A stretch of 64,000 nt of DNA from Crotalaria pallida (Eukaryota; Streptophyta; Magnoliopsida; Fabales; Fabaceae): the NCBI GenBank assembly GCA_037953625.1, contig CM075649.1, forward strand, positions 59,841,660-59,905,659, read 5' to 3'. The translations under genes and the position numbers were made by a program. Shown here in pieces: positions 21,894 through 30,729 of the stretch; positions within the stretch are counted from its first letter, which is position 1, and every line of letters starts with the position of its first letter. A model generated the notes under the pieces. It made no database searches. It had not been told where the DNA came from and saw only the letters and a program-made list of their open reading frames with translations.

Positions 21894-22865
21894 CCTTTTC
21901 CTAATCATTTCTATCAATGAGAATCAACTAGAATCATTTTGATACACAATTTTACAAAGAATCAAAGCCACACTATTCTCTCTCACTCTCTCAAGATCAA
22001 AGCTTTCATTTTTACATTCTTTGATCAAGAACCTTGAATCTCTCATGTTGATCTTTTCATAGCTTTTGAAAGAGATTCATAGGATTGTTATTGTTTTTCA
22101 TTTGGGTTGTAATCATTGCAAGTTAGGCAAACATTCTACAACATTGGAAGACTTGATTTTGTGAGTCAAGCAAAGTTTCATTGGAAGCCTTGGTGAGGCA
22201 TTTCATCAAGCACTTGGAAGCCTTGTTGAAGAACAAGCATTTGGAAGTCTTGTGAGTAAAGCAAGCATTGGAAGTCTTGTTGAGGGGATATCGGCAAGCA
22301 AGAGAAGAGGTTAGATTAGATATCAATAGGATTACAAGGCAAGGGTGTGGTATCTCTTGTAGGCTAGCAAGAAGGAAGTCTTGTGAGGCATTTATTTGTA
22401 ATTTGAGAAACTCTAATTCCTCATAGTGAAGAATCTCTCTTGGTTGAAGAGGGGACTGGAGTAGCTTTCAAGTGGATGAAAGTGAACCAGGATAAATCAC
22501 TGTGTCGTATCTCTAAACTCTCTACTCTTTACAATTCTTGTTATTCATATTATTCTTGATTGAAAACCTAGAAAAAGTGATTTTTCTATATTTGATTAAA
22601 TTGAATCTTTATTGTGCAAAATTGATAAAGGGAAAATCATTTTCATAACCTAGGTGAATCAATAAGAATATTGGTGTTGATTGTTTCCGCTTAATCTCTG
22701 ATATAATATTTGTTAATTGATTGATTTTCATTGGTTTTAATCGTTTAGATTTGTTTCTTGCGAAAATCTTTCAAAGTTTCTATAACACCTATTCAACCCC
22801 CCTTCTAGGTGTTCTCCTAGTGTTTCCTAGTTGTTTCACCCACCGATTGTAGGTTTTCCAACAAT

Positions 22866-22877
22866 TGGTATCAGAGC
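22866..22877 (+). promoter_or_regulatory. primer-binding site of element I (initiator tRNA-Met)
   Basis: TGGTATCAGAGC, complementary to the 3' end of plant initiator tRNA-Met, 2 bases after LTR1. A second copy at 26876-26887 follows LTR2. Confidence 0.93.
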
Positions 22878-22933
22878 TCGGTCGAAAGACACGAGCATAG
22901 AGCTTTTTCGTTAAAGATCCTTGAGAAACTAAA

Positions 22934-24718
22934 ATGGGTTCTACGAATCCTTTTGGTGGTGAAGGTGCTTCAATTAATCACCCTCCTATGTTTGGTGGAG
23001 AGGGTTATGGTTATTGGAAAATTAGGATGAGAATCTTTATAGAAGCTATAGATGTGAACATTTGGGAAGCCATTGAAAATGGTCCTTATATTCCCTCAAA
23101 AGATGTAGAAGGTGTGCTTACACTAACTCCCAAAGATAAGTGGACCGATGATGATAAAAGAAAAATTCAATATGATTTAAAAGCTAAGAATATCATCACC
23201 TCCGCTTTATCTTATGATGAGTTCTTTAGAGTCTCCCAATGTAAAGATGCCAAAGATATGTGGGACACCTTGCAAGTCACACATGAAGGCACTAGTGAAG
23301 TTAGGCGTGCTAGATTAAATTCTTTGATGCATGAATATGTATTGTTTCGTATGTTGCCTAATGAATCTATATGTTTTATGCAAAAACGTTTTACTCATAT
23401 TGTTAATCATCTCATTGCTCTTGGTAAAACTTTCTTGAATTGTGAACTTGTTAACAAAGTTTTAAGATGTCTAAGTAGGGAATGGCAACCCAAGGTTACC
23501 GCAATTGTTGAATCAAAGGACTTGGACACCATGGACTTAGCAACACTTTTCGGAAAGCTACAAGAACATGAAATGGAGCTTGGACGTTTGCAAATGCATG
23601 AAGAGTCGGATAAGGACAAAGAGAGAAAAGGAATTGCTCTTAAAGCTCAAAGGTCATATAAAAAGGAAGAGAGTTCCGATGATGATGATGATAATGAAGA
23701 TTCCGATTCGGACATTGATGAAGAGGAGATGAAGCTTCTACTAAGAAAGTTCAATAAGATTCTAAGGAGAAAAGGAAGGTTGAACAAGGACAAAAGTAAA
23801 GAGAAGAATTTCCCACACTACAAGACAAAGACTTCAAAAGAAGGAATAGTTTGCCATGAATGTGGAAAGCCCGGTCATCTCAAGTACTCATGCTCTAGGT
23901 ATCTTAAGAAGAAGGAGAAAGAAAAGAAAACTAAAAGGGCATACATAGTTTGGAATAGTGATGATGAACAAGACAAGAAAAGCACAACTAGTAGCTCTTC
24001 GGATGATGAACATGCCGCTTGTCTCAACTTGATAGCTCTAGTAGATGAAGAGGAAAGTTCAAATGATGAATCAAGTGAGCAAAGTGACGAAAGCGATGTA
24101 AGTCTTACTAAATCCGAAATTTCTTCAAATTATGAAATGTTATATAATGCTTATGAAGAAATGCATGAACAATTTAAGAAACTAGCTTTGAAAAACATTG
24201 AAAGGAAGAAGCTCATTTTGAAACATCAACAAGAGATTTTAGAACTTCAAAAACAAGTTTATGAGCTTAATCTTCAAAATGAAACTCTTGATCTTATCTA
24301 TGCTAGTTCTTCTTGTGATTGTGCTAGTAGATTGAATAATGTGGTTGATTGTGAGGATTGCAAGTTGCTTAAGGATGAAAATGCTATTTTGAAAAATAAG
24401 CTTGCAAGTTCCTCAAATGGTGATATTAGATTGCGCACATTGTTAAATTTTCAAAGAGAAAATTCAAACAAGTTTGGTTTGGGTTATACTAATGCTAAGA
24501 GTAAATCTCATAGAAATGTTGTTGATTTTTCAAAAGTTGATTTTTCAAATGCACCAACATGTTTCTATTGTGGTACTCATGGACATACTTCAAATGTGTG
24601 TTATATTAAAGTGCATGGTATACCTAAAGGAGATTTTGTTTGGATGAAAAAGGGTGAGAGTCCCTACACTAACAAAAATGGATCCAAAACCATTTGGATA
24701 CCAAAAAGCAAAGCATGA
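22934..24718 (+). CDS. gag: Ty1/copia-type Gag, complete, without pol
   Basis: 594 residues starting MGSTNPFGGEG, 56 bases after the primer-binding site. The N-terminal third has the YGYWKIRMRIFIEA block of the DUF4219/UBN2 Gag region of plant copia elements. Two CCHC zinc knuckles are visible, at about residue 307 (CHECGKPGHLKYSC) and 543 (CFYCGTHGHTSNVC), separated by Asp/Glu/Ser-rich stretches and a heptad-like helical region (about 390-460). It would form the virus-like particle and bind RNA. The frame stops after IPKSKA with no protease following, so the element cannot make its own enzymes. It is intact and could act in trans. Confidence 0.93.
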   Translation: MGSTNPFGGEGASINHPPMFGGEGYGYWKIRMRIFIEAIDVNIWEAIENGPYIPSKDVEGVLTLTPKDKWTDDDKRKIQYDLKAKNIITSALSYDEFFRVSQCKDAKDMWDTLQVTHEGTSEVRRARLNSLMHEYVLFRMLPNESICFMQKRFTHIVNHLIALGKTFLNCELVNKVLRCLSREWQPKVTAIVESKDLDTMDLATLFGKLQEHEMELGRLQMHEESDKDKERKGIALKAQRSYKKEESSDDDDDNEDSDSDIDEEEMKLLLRKFNKILRRKGRLNKDKSKEKNFPHYKTKTSKEGIVCHECGKPGHLKYSCSRYLKKKEKEKKTKRAYIVWNSDDEQDKKSTTSSSSDDEHAACLNLIALVDEEESSNDESSEQSDESDVSLTKSEISSNYEMLYNAYEEMHEQFKKLALKNIERKKLILKHQQEILELQKQVYELNLQNETLDLIYASSSCDCASRLNNVVDCEDCKLLKDENAILKNKLASSSNGDIRLRTLLNFQRENSNKFGLGYTNAKSKSHRNVVDFSKVDFSNAPTCFYCGTHGHTSNVCYIKVHGIPKGDFVWMKKGESPYTNKNGSKTIWIPKSKA

Positions 24719-25270
24719 TTGTTTTTGTAGGTATGATTGAAGAGCAAAAGGACTTTCATGTGATATTCATTCATTTGTTACTTCAATTGGTATCAATTTC
24801 TTACAATTGTGTTACAATTGGTATCATGTTATTGGTATACAATTTGTTTGATATTGAGTTGAATAAAAGCATGGTAACCATCTATTGATGATGCTTTGGT
24901 TGTTATATCTCTTAGTACCTCTCTATTTTGGCTTAGATCTTTTATTTCAATTGGTATATATTTCTTTTTGATAATGCCAAAGGGGGAGAAATATGATGTT
25001 TTGAAAAAGGAAGGAGAGAAATATTATCATTTTGGAGAAATCAAATGGTATGTTTTGGAGAAAGGTTGTTTTGTTGTTTTTATGTAGGTTGAGCAAAGTT
25101 GTTGGAGATAGGGGGAGAATCAAGCTTAACTCAATTGGATTTCAAATGTCAAAAGCATAAATTGAGGAGGAGCAAGAGTCTCACCAAGTGATCAAATGGT
25201 TCAAGCATCAACAACTTCAATGAACTTCATAATTTCAAAACATGTTTGTCATTTTCAAAAAGGGGGAGAT
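24719..25270 (+). other. 3' region of element I with three GGGGGAG tracts
   Basis: No domain. AAAGGGGGAGAAA occurs near 24979, GATAGGGGGAGAAT near 25108 and AAAAAGGGGGAGATTG next to LTR2 (about 25257-25270). The last is the polypurine tract; the others are extra copies. TTGGTATCA-like words also recur at about 24787 and 24817. Short frames here look like chance. Confidence 0.7.
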
Positions 25271-26873
25271 TGTAAGATCCATGAAGAATGTTTTGATAAA
25301 TGCCAAAAGGTTTTGAACAAGCTTCAAATGTGTTGATCAAGTTCAAGCTCAACAAGCAACAACAAACATCAAGTTATGAAGAGAGAGCCAACTCATGAAG
25401 ACTTAGTTTGGTAGTTTGTGTTTTATTGTTTTATCTTTCGCCTCACAAGTCTTTTAGTTTATGAGTTTGGGTAGAGTCGGTAGAGTTTATTAGAGGGTAG
25501 TGAATCTCTTTTGAATGCATGATTATATCATATTTTGAGTATTCACTTTGTCTAAAATCCATAGGTGGCTTAAAGGTTTTAAAGAAAAGGTTTAGTTTTT
25601 GAGAAAACAAGTTTTTAGTGATTTTTATGCTGATTACTCGAGTAACACATATTTCACTCGAGTAAAATTTATCAAGCTTGCGGCTTACTCGATTAATCAT
25701 TATTTCACTCGATTAAAATTTATCAAGCTTGCGGCTTACTCGATTAATCATTATTTCACTCGAGTAAAATGTTTTAAGCTTTCGGCTTACTCGAGTAACA
25801 CTCATTTCACTCGAGTAACTCGATCAGATATGGTTTTTTAAATACGTTTTTCACTTCTCAAAAGCTATTCTAAGTGCTCTAACTTTTGGGTATTCTATAT
25901 AAACCTTTTCCTAATCATTTCTATCAATGAGAATCAACTAGAATCATTTTGATACACAATTTTACAAAGAATCAAAGCCACACTATTCTCTCTCACTCTC
26001 TCAAGATCAAAGCTTTCATTTTTACATTCTTTGATCAAGAACCTTGAATCTCTCATGTTGATCTTTTCATAGCTTTTGAAAGAGATTCATAGGATTGTTA
26101 TTGTTTTTCATTTGGGTTGTAATCATTGCAAGTTAGGCAAACATTCTACAACATTGGAAGACTTGATTTTGTGAGTCAAGCAAAGTTTCATTGGAAGCCT
26201 TGGTGAGGCATTTCATCAAGCACTTGGAAGCCTTGTTGAAGAACAAGCATTTGGAAGTCTTGTGAGTAAAGCAAGCATTGGAAGTCTTGTTGAGGGGATA
26301 TCGGCAAGCAAGAGAAGAGGTTAGATTAGATATCAATAGGATTACAAGGCAAGGGTGTGGTATCTCTTGTAGGCTAGCAAGAAGGAAGTCTTGTGAGGCA
26401 TTTATTTGTAATTTGAGAAACTCTAATTCCTCATAGTGAAGAATCTCTCTTGGTTGAAGAGGGGACTGGAGTAGCTTTCAAGTGGATGAAAGTGAACCAG
26501 GATAAATCACTGTGTCGTATCTCTAAACTCTCTACTCTTTACAATTCTTGTTATTCATATTATTCTTGATTGAAAACCTAGAAAAAGTGATTTTTCTATA
26601 TTGGATTAAATTGAATCTTTATTGTGCAAAATTGATAAAGGGAAAATCATTTTCATAACCTAGGTGAATCAATAAGAATATTGGTGTTGATTGTTTCCGC
26701 TTAATCTCTGATATAATATTTGTTAATTGATTGATTTTCATTGGTTTTAATCGTTTAGATTTGTTTCTTGCGAAAATCTTTCAAAGTTTCTATAGCACCT
26801 ATTCAACCCCCCTTCTAGGTGTTCTCCTAGTGTTTCCTAGTTGTTTCACCCACCGATTGTAGGTTTTCCAACA
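25271..26873 (+). repeat. LTR2 of element I
   Basis: Exactly 4010 bp after LTR1 and almost identical to it, including dyads and TATA box. It is followed by a second primer-binding site and gag, so it acts as both a 3' and a 5' LTR. Confidence 0.95.
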
Positions 26874-26943
26874 ATTGGTATCAGAGCTCGGTCGAAAGAC
26901 ACGAGCATAGAGCTTTTTCGTTAAAGATCCTTGAGAAACTACA

Positions 26944-27667
26944 ATGGGTTCTACGAATCCTTTTGGTGGTGAAGGTGCTTCAATTAATCGCCCTCCTATG
27001 TTTGGTGGAGAGGGTTATGGTTATTGGAAAATTAGGATGAGAATCTTTATAGAAGCTATAGATGTGAACATTTGGGAAGCCATTGAAAATGGTCCTTATA
27101 TTCCCTCAAAAGATGTAGAAGGTGTGCTTACACTACTCCCAAAGATAAGTGGACCGATGATGATAAAAGAAAAATTCAATATGATTTAAAAGCTAAGAAT
27201 ATCATCACCTCCGCTCTATCTTATGATGAGTTCTTTAGAGTCTCCCAATGTAAAGATGCCAAAGATATGTGGGACACCTTCCAAGTCACACATGAAGGCA
27301 CTAGTGAAGTTAGGCGTGCGAGATTAAATTCTTTGATGCATGAATATGAATTGTTTCGTATGTTGCCTAATGAATCTATATGTTTTATGCAAAAACGTTT
27401 TACTCATATTGTTAATCATCTCATTGCTCTTGGTAAAACTTTCTTGAATTGTGAACTTGTTAACAAAGTTTTAAGATGTCTAAGTAGGGAATGGCAACCC
27501 AAGGTTACCGCAATTGTTGAATCAAAGGACTTGGACACCATGGACTTAGCAACACTTTTCGGAAAGCTACAAGAACATGAAATGGAGCTTGGACGTTTGC
27601 AAATGCATGAAGAGTCGGATAAGTACAAAGAGAGAAAAGGAATTGCTCTTAAAGCTCAAAGGTCACC
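26944..27667 (+). pseudogene. gag: second gag of element I, frameshifted and truncated
   Basis: Same start as the intact gag. A one-base deletion near 27135 (CACTAACTCCC reads CACTACTCCC) breaks the frame at about codon 66; the original frame resumes as 27267-27686. The copy stops at AAAGGTCA, where it jumps to CCTATTCAACC of the LTR. I count about eight changes in about 740 bp against gag1, more than between LTR1 and LTR2. Confidence 0.9.
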
Positions 27668-27741
27668 TATTCAACCCCCCTTCTAGGTGTTCTCCTAGTG
27701 TTTCCTAGTTGTTTCACCCACCGATTGTAGGTTTTCCAACA
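27666..27741 (+). repeat. 3' remnant of a third LTR of element I
   Basis: CACCTATTCAACC through TTTTCCAACA equals the last 75-76 bp of LTR1. The gag-LTR junction shares only about 2 bases (CA), which suggests an end-joining deletion of the rest of gag2 and most of LTR3. Confidence 0.92.
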
Positions 27742-27967
27742 CACTTTCCCTCCAAATATCATTCCAATATTACCTCTTAGGTCCTTTCCAAGGACTAAAC
27801 TGCAAAAATCCTTATTTTTAGAACCCAAATTATTTTCTCTTATTTTTCCTTGGATAATTCTTTTAATATAACAATAAAATTAATAAATAAAACTAACTAA
27901 TTCCATATAATTAGTTTTATTTAAATATTCCTTTTATTTACTTGGGAACAAAAATTGGGATATTACA

Positions 27968-27985
27968 TTTCTCCCCCACTTACAA
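27968..27985 (-). promoter_or_regulatory. polypurine tract of H
   Basis: In minus sense AGTGGGGGAGAAA ends three bases before the 3' LTR start TGTAATATCC. Confidence 0.8.
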
Positions 27986-28008
27986 GAATTTCGTCCTCGA
28001 AATTCCGC

Positions 28009-30720
28009 TTACAAAAACAACTCAGGATAATCTTTTCTCATCTTATCTTCTAATTTCCAAGTTGCTTCTGATACATCAGCATTTTCCCAAATAACTTTGA
28101 CTAAAGGAATTTCTTTTCCCCGCAACTGCTTCAATCTTCGATCTTCAATTCTGACAGGGATTGTCTCAAAAGTGAGATTCTCTCTCAAAGCCACATCATC
28201 AGGTTGAACTTCAATTACTGAATCGGGATCTGGCACAAATTTCCGCAATTGCGAAACATGAAACACATCATGAAGATTGGACAAAGATGGAGGCAAAGCG
28301 AGCTGATAAGCTACAGACCCGATACGCTTGAGTATCTGATAAGGACCAATAAACCTTGCTGACAACTTCTTTGTCTTCAAAGCTCTCCCAACACCAGTTG
28401 TCGGTCTTACGCGAATAAAAACATGATCGCCCTCTCCAAACTCCAAGGGTCTTCTCCTTTTATCCGCATAACTTTTCTGTCGGCTTTGCGCTGTCTTCAT
28501 CTTTTCTCTGATCATCTGAATCTTCTCAGAGGTTTCCTGAACAAGCTCAGGTCCAATAATTGTTTGCTCCCCCACTTGGAACCAACATAAGGGAGTTTGG
28601 CACTTCCTTCCGTACAAAGCTTCGAACGGTGCCATTCCAATACTGGTGTGATAACTGTTATTGTAGGTAAACTCTATCAGAGACAAGAGTTTATCCCAAC
28701 CTTCCTGACTTTCTAACACACATGCTCTTAGCAAATCCTCAAGAGACTGGATAGTCCTTTCCGACTGACCATCAGTCTGGGGATGGTAAGCAGAACTCAT
28801 TCTCAACTTTGATCCCAGAGACTGCTGCAAACCCTTCCAAAACTTCGAAGTAAATCTCGGATCTCGATCCGAAACAATACTTGAAGGTATACCATGCAGA
28901 CGAACGATTTCCTTGATGTACAATTCAGCAAACTTATCCATGCGATAGCGCATATTAACTGGAATGAAATGCGCCGACTTAGTCAATCTATCAACAATTA
29001 CCCAAATTGCATCATGCCCTCCAATAGTCCTTGGTAATCCAGACACAAAATCCATTGATATGCTATCCCATTTCCACACAGGGATATCCAAGGGTTGCAA
29101 TTCACCGCCTGGCTTCTTATACTCAGCTTTCGCCTTCTGACAAATCAGACAAGAAGCAACATACGAAGCAACATCTTTCTTTAACCCAGACCACCAAAAC
29201 AGCTTCTTCAAATCTTGATACATTTTGGTTGATCCCGGATGAATACTCATCCGACTTTTATGCGCTTCGTCTAGGATCAGTCTTCTTATCTCTAGATCTT
29301 TTGGAATACAAATCCGATCTTTGAATCGGAGAATTCCATCACTTCCAACCTGGAAGTTTGGTTCCTTCCCTTCCAACATAAACCTTCTTTTCTCTTGCAG
29401 TTCTTCATCTATCTGCTGAGATTCCCGAACTTGAATCAGGAATTCATTGGTAATTTGCAACTTACCAAGCATAAAGCATTCTCTTTCCACTTGCAACGTC
29501 ATACTTAGATCACGAAACTTCTCGATTAGAGAAAATTCCTTGATCATCATTGAACTCATATGAAGAGTCTTCCGGCTTAAAGCATCAGCTACTACATTTG
29601 CTTTACTGGGATGGTATTGGAGCTCGAAATCATAATCCTTAATAAACTCCATCCAACGCCTTTGCCTCATATTCAACTCTTTCTGGTCAAACAGGTACCT
29701 CAAACTCTTATGGTCACTAAATACCTTGAAGGTAGTTCCATAGAGGTAGTGTCTCCAAATCTTCAGAGCGAAGACAATAGCAGCAAGCTCTAAATCATGC
29801 GTCGGATAGTTGACCTCATGCACTTTCAACTGCCTGGATGCGTATGCTACCACTTTTCTATCTTGCATTAAAACGCATCCAAGTCCTTGCCTCGAAGCAT
29901 CACAATAAACATCGAAGCTTCTATGTGGGTCAGGCAACACCAACACTGGTGAGGACGTCAACTTCTCCTTTAACAACTGAAAACTTTCCTCACACTTATG
30001 ATCCCACAAGAAAGGTTGATCTTTACGAGTCAACTTAGTCAATGGCAAGGCAATCTTCGAAAATCCTTCAATGAATCTTCGATAGTATCCAGCTAAACCC
30101 AAGAAACTACGGACCTCGGTCACAGTCTTTGGCTGTTCCCACTTCAGCACAACTCCAACTTTAGCTGGATCTACAGCAATGCCTTCCTTGGTGATAACAT
30201 GTCCCAAAAAGTTCACCTTGTCCAACCAAAACTCACACTTAGCAAGTTTGGCATACAACTGCTTCTCCTTCAAGATCCCCAACACAATCTTGAGATGTTC
30301 AGCATGATCCTCAGGACTCTTGGAATAGATAAGAATATCATCGATGAATACTACCACGAATGAATCCAGATAAGGTCTGAAAATCCGGTTCATATAATCC
30401 ATGAAGATAGCAGGAGCATTCGTTAGCCCAAATGGCATAACCACATACTCATAATGACCATATCTTGATCTGAAAGCCGTCTTCGGAATGTCTTCATCCC
30501 GAACTCGAATCTGATGATATCCCGACCTTAGATCGATCTTAGAAAACACTGAAGCTCCTCGGACTTGATCCATAAGATCGTCAATCCTTGGCAAAGGATA
30601 CTTGTTCTTGATCGTGACCTTATTCAGCTGACGATAGTCCACACACATTCTCATGCTACCGTCCTTCTTCTTAACAAACAACAACGGGGCTCCCCAGGGC
30701 GAAACACTCGGCCTTATCAT
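28009..30720 (-). CDS. pol: Pol of H: RT, RNase H, integrase, chromodomain-like tail
   Basis: About 903 residues are open after the TAG. RT: KKDGSMRMCVDYRQLNK, and FIDD at about 125-128 as the active-site motif. RNase H: FDVYCDASRQGLG (about 269-281) and DLELAA. Integrase: HHCC zinc motif (H487, H494, C524, C527), catalytic D557 (SMDFVSG), D618 (VSDRDPRF) and E654 (GQSERT), then a GPY-type module (RFIGPYQILKRIG). The C-terminus (VKVIWENADVSEATWKLED) fits a degenerate chromodomain as in Tekay/Del chromoviruses. All key residues seem present. The only defect is the TAG directly upstream, so this part has no start of its own. Confidence 0.95.
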   Translation of the reverse strand: MIRPSVSPWGAPLLFVKKKDGSMRMCVDYRQLNKVTIKNKYPLPRIDDLMDQVRGASVFSKIDLRSGYHQIRVRDEDIPKTAFRSRYGHYEYVVMPFGLTNAPAIFMDYMNRIFRPYLDSFVVVFIDDILIYSKSPEDHAEHLKIVLGILKEKQLYAKLAKCEFWLDKVNFLGHVITKEGIAVDPAKVGVVLKWEQPKTVTEVRSFLGLAGYYRRFIEGFSKIALPLTKLTRKDQPFLWDHKCEESFQLLKEKLTSSPVLVLPDPHRSFDVYCDASRQGLGCVLMQDRKVVAYASRQLKVHEVNYPTHDLELAAIVFALKIWRHYLYGTTFKVFSDHKSLRYLFDQKELNMRQRRWMEFIKDYDFELQYHPSKANVVADALSRKTLHMSSMMIKEFSLIEKFRDLSMTLQVERECFMLGKLQITNEFLIQVRESQQIDEELQEKRRFMLEGKEPNFQVGSDGILRFKDRICIPKDLEIRRLILDEAHKSRMSIHPGSTKMYQDLKKLFWWSGLKKDVASYVASCLICQKAKAEYKKPGGELQPLDIPVWKWDSISMDFVSGLPRTIGGHDAIWVIVDRLTKSAHFIPVNMRYRMDKFAELYIKEIVRLHGIPSSIVSDRDPRFTSKFWKGLQQSLGSKLRMSSAYHPQTDGQSERTIQSLEDLLRACVLESQEGWDKLLSLIEFTYNNSYHTSIGMAPFEALYGRKCQTPLCWFQVGEQTIIGPELVQETSEKIQMIREKMKTAQSRQKSYADKRRRPLEFGEGDHVFIRVRPTTGVGRALKTKKLSARFIGPYQILKRIGSVAYQLALPPSLSNLHDVFHVSQLRKFVPDPDSVIEVQPDDVALRENLTFETIPVRIEDRRLKQLRGKEIPLVKVIWENADVSEATWKLEDKMRKDYPELFL

Positions 30721-30726
30721 TTGCTT

Positions 30727-30729
30727 CTA
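30727..30729 (-). other. in-frame TAG between protease and RT
   Basis: The frame continues unbroken from gag-protease through TAG AAG CAA ATG into RT. The bases after TAG do not match the CARYYA readthrough context of plant viruses. The stop lies within the RT leader, not at a gag/pol border. A point mutation is the simplest reading. Confidence 0.9.

Larger units (their letters stand above)
21261..22863 (+). repeat. LTR1 of element I
   Basis: 1603 bp, TGTAAGATCC to TTTTCCAACA. It holds eight CTCGAGTAA/CTCGATTAA dyads (21622-21815), a TATA box (21886-21893) and a T-rich 3' part. LTR2 (25271-26873) is the same length and I noticed only two differences (near 22591 and 22788). Confidence 0.95.
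21261..27741 (+). mobile_element. gag-only Ty1/copia-like element I, tandem LTR-gag-LTR-gag-LTR
   Basis: Flanked by CACTT at 21256-21260 and 27742-27746, ends TGTAAGATCC and TTTTCCAACA. It contains LTR1 (21261-22863), a complete gag, LTR2 (25271-26873), a second truncated gag, and only the last 75 or so bp of a third LTR. The repeat period is exactly 4010 bp. There is no protease, integrase or RT, so it needs another element's enzymes. The gag resembles those of Ty1/copia elements of the SIRE type (DUF4219/UBN2-like, two zinc knuckles). One duplication surrounds the whole compound unit. Confidence 0.93.
18026..27967 (-). repeat. 3' LTR of H, split by element I
   Basis: 3456 bp once element I and one CACTT copy are removed, against 3453 bp for the 5' LTR. 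The sequence is near-identical to 32518-35970. The break at ATTCACTT (21260) resumes at CACTTTCCCTCC (27742), matching the uninterrupted 5' LTR at about 35747. It ends at 27967 next to the polypurine tract. Confidence 0.95.
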
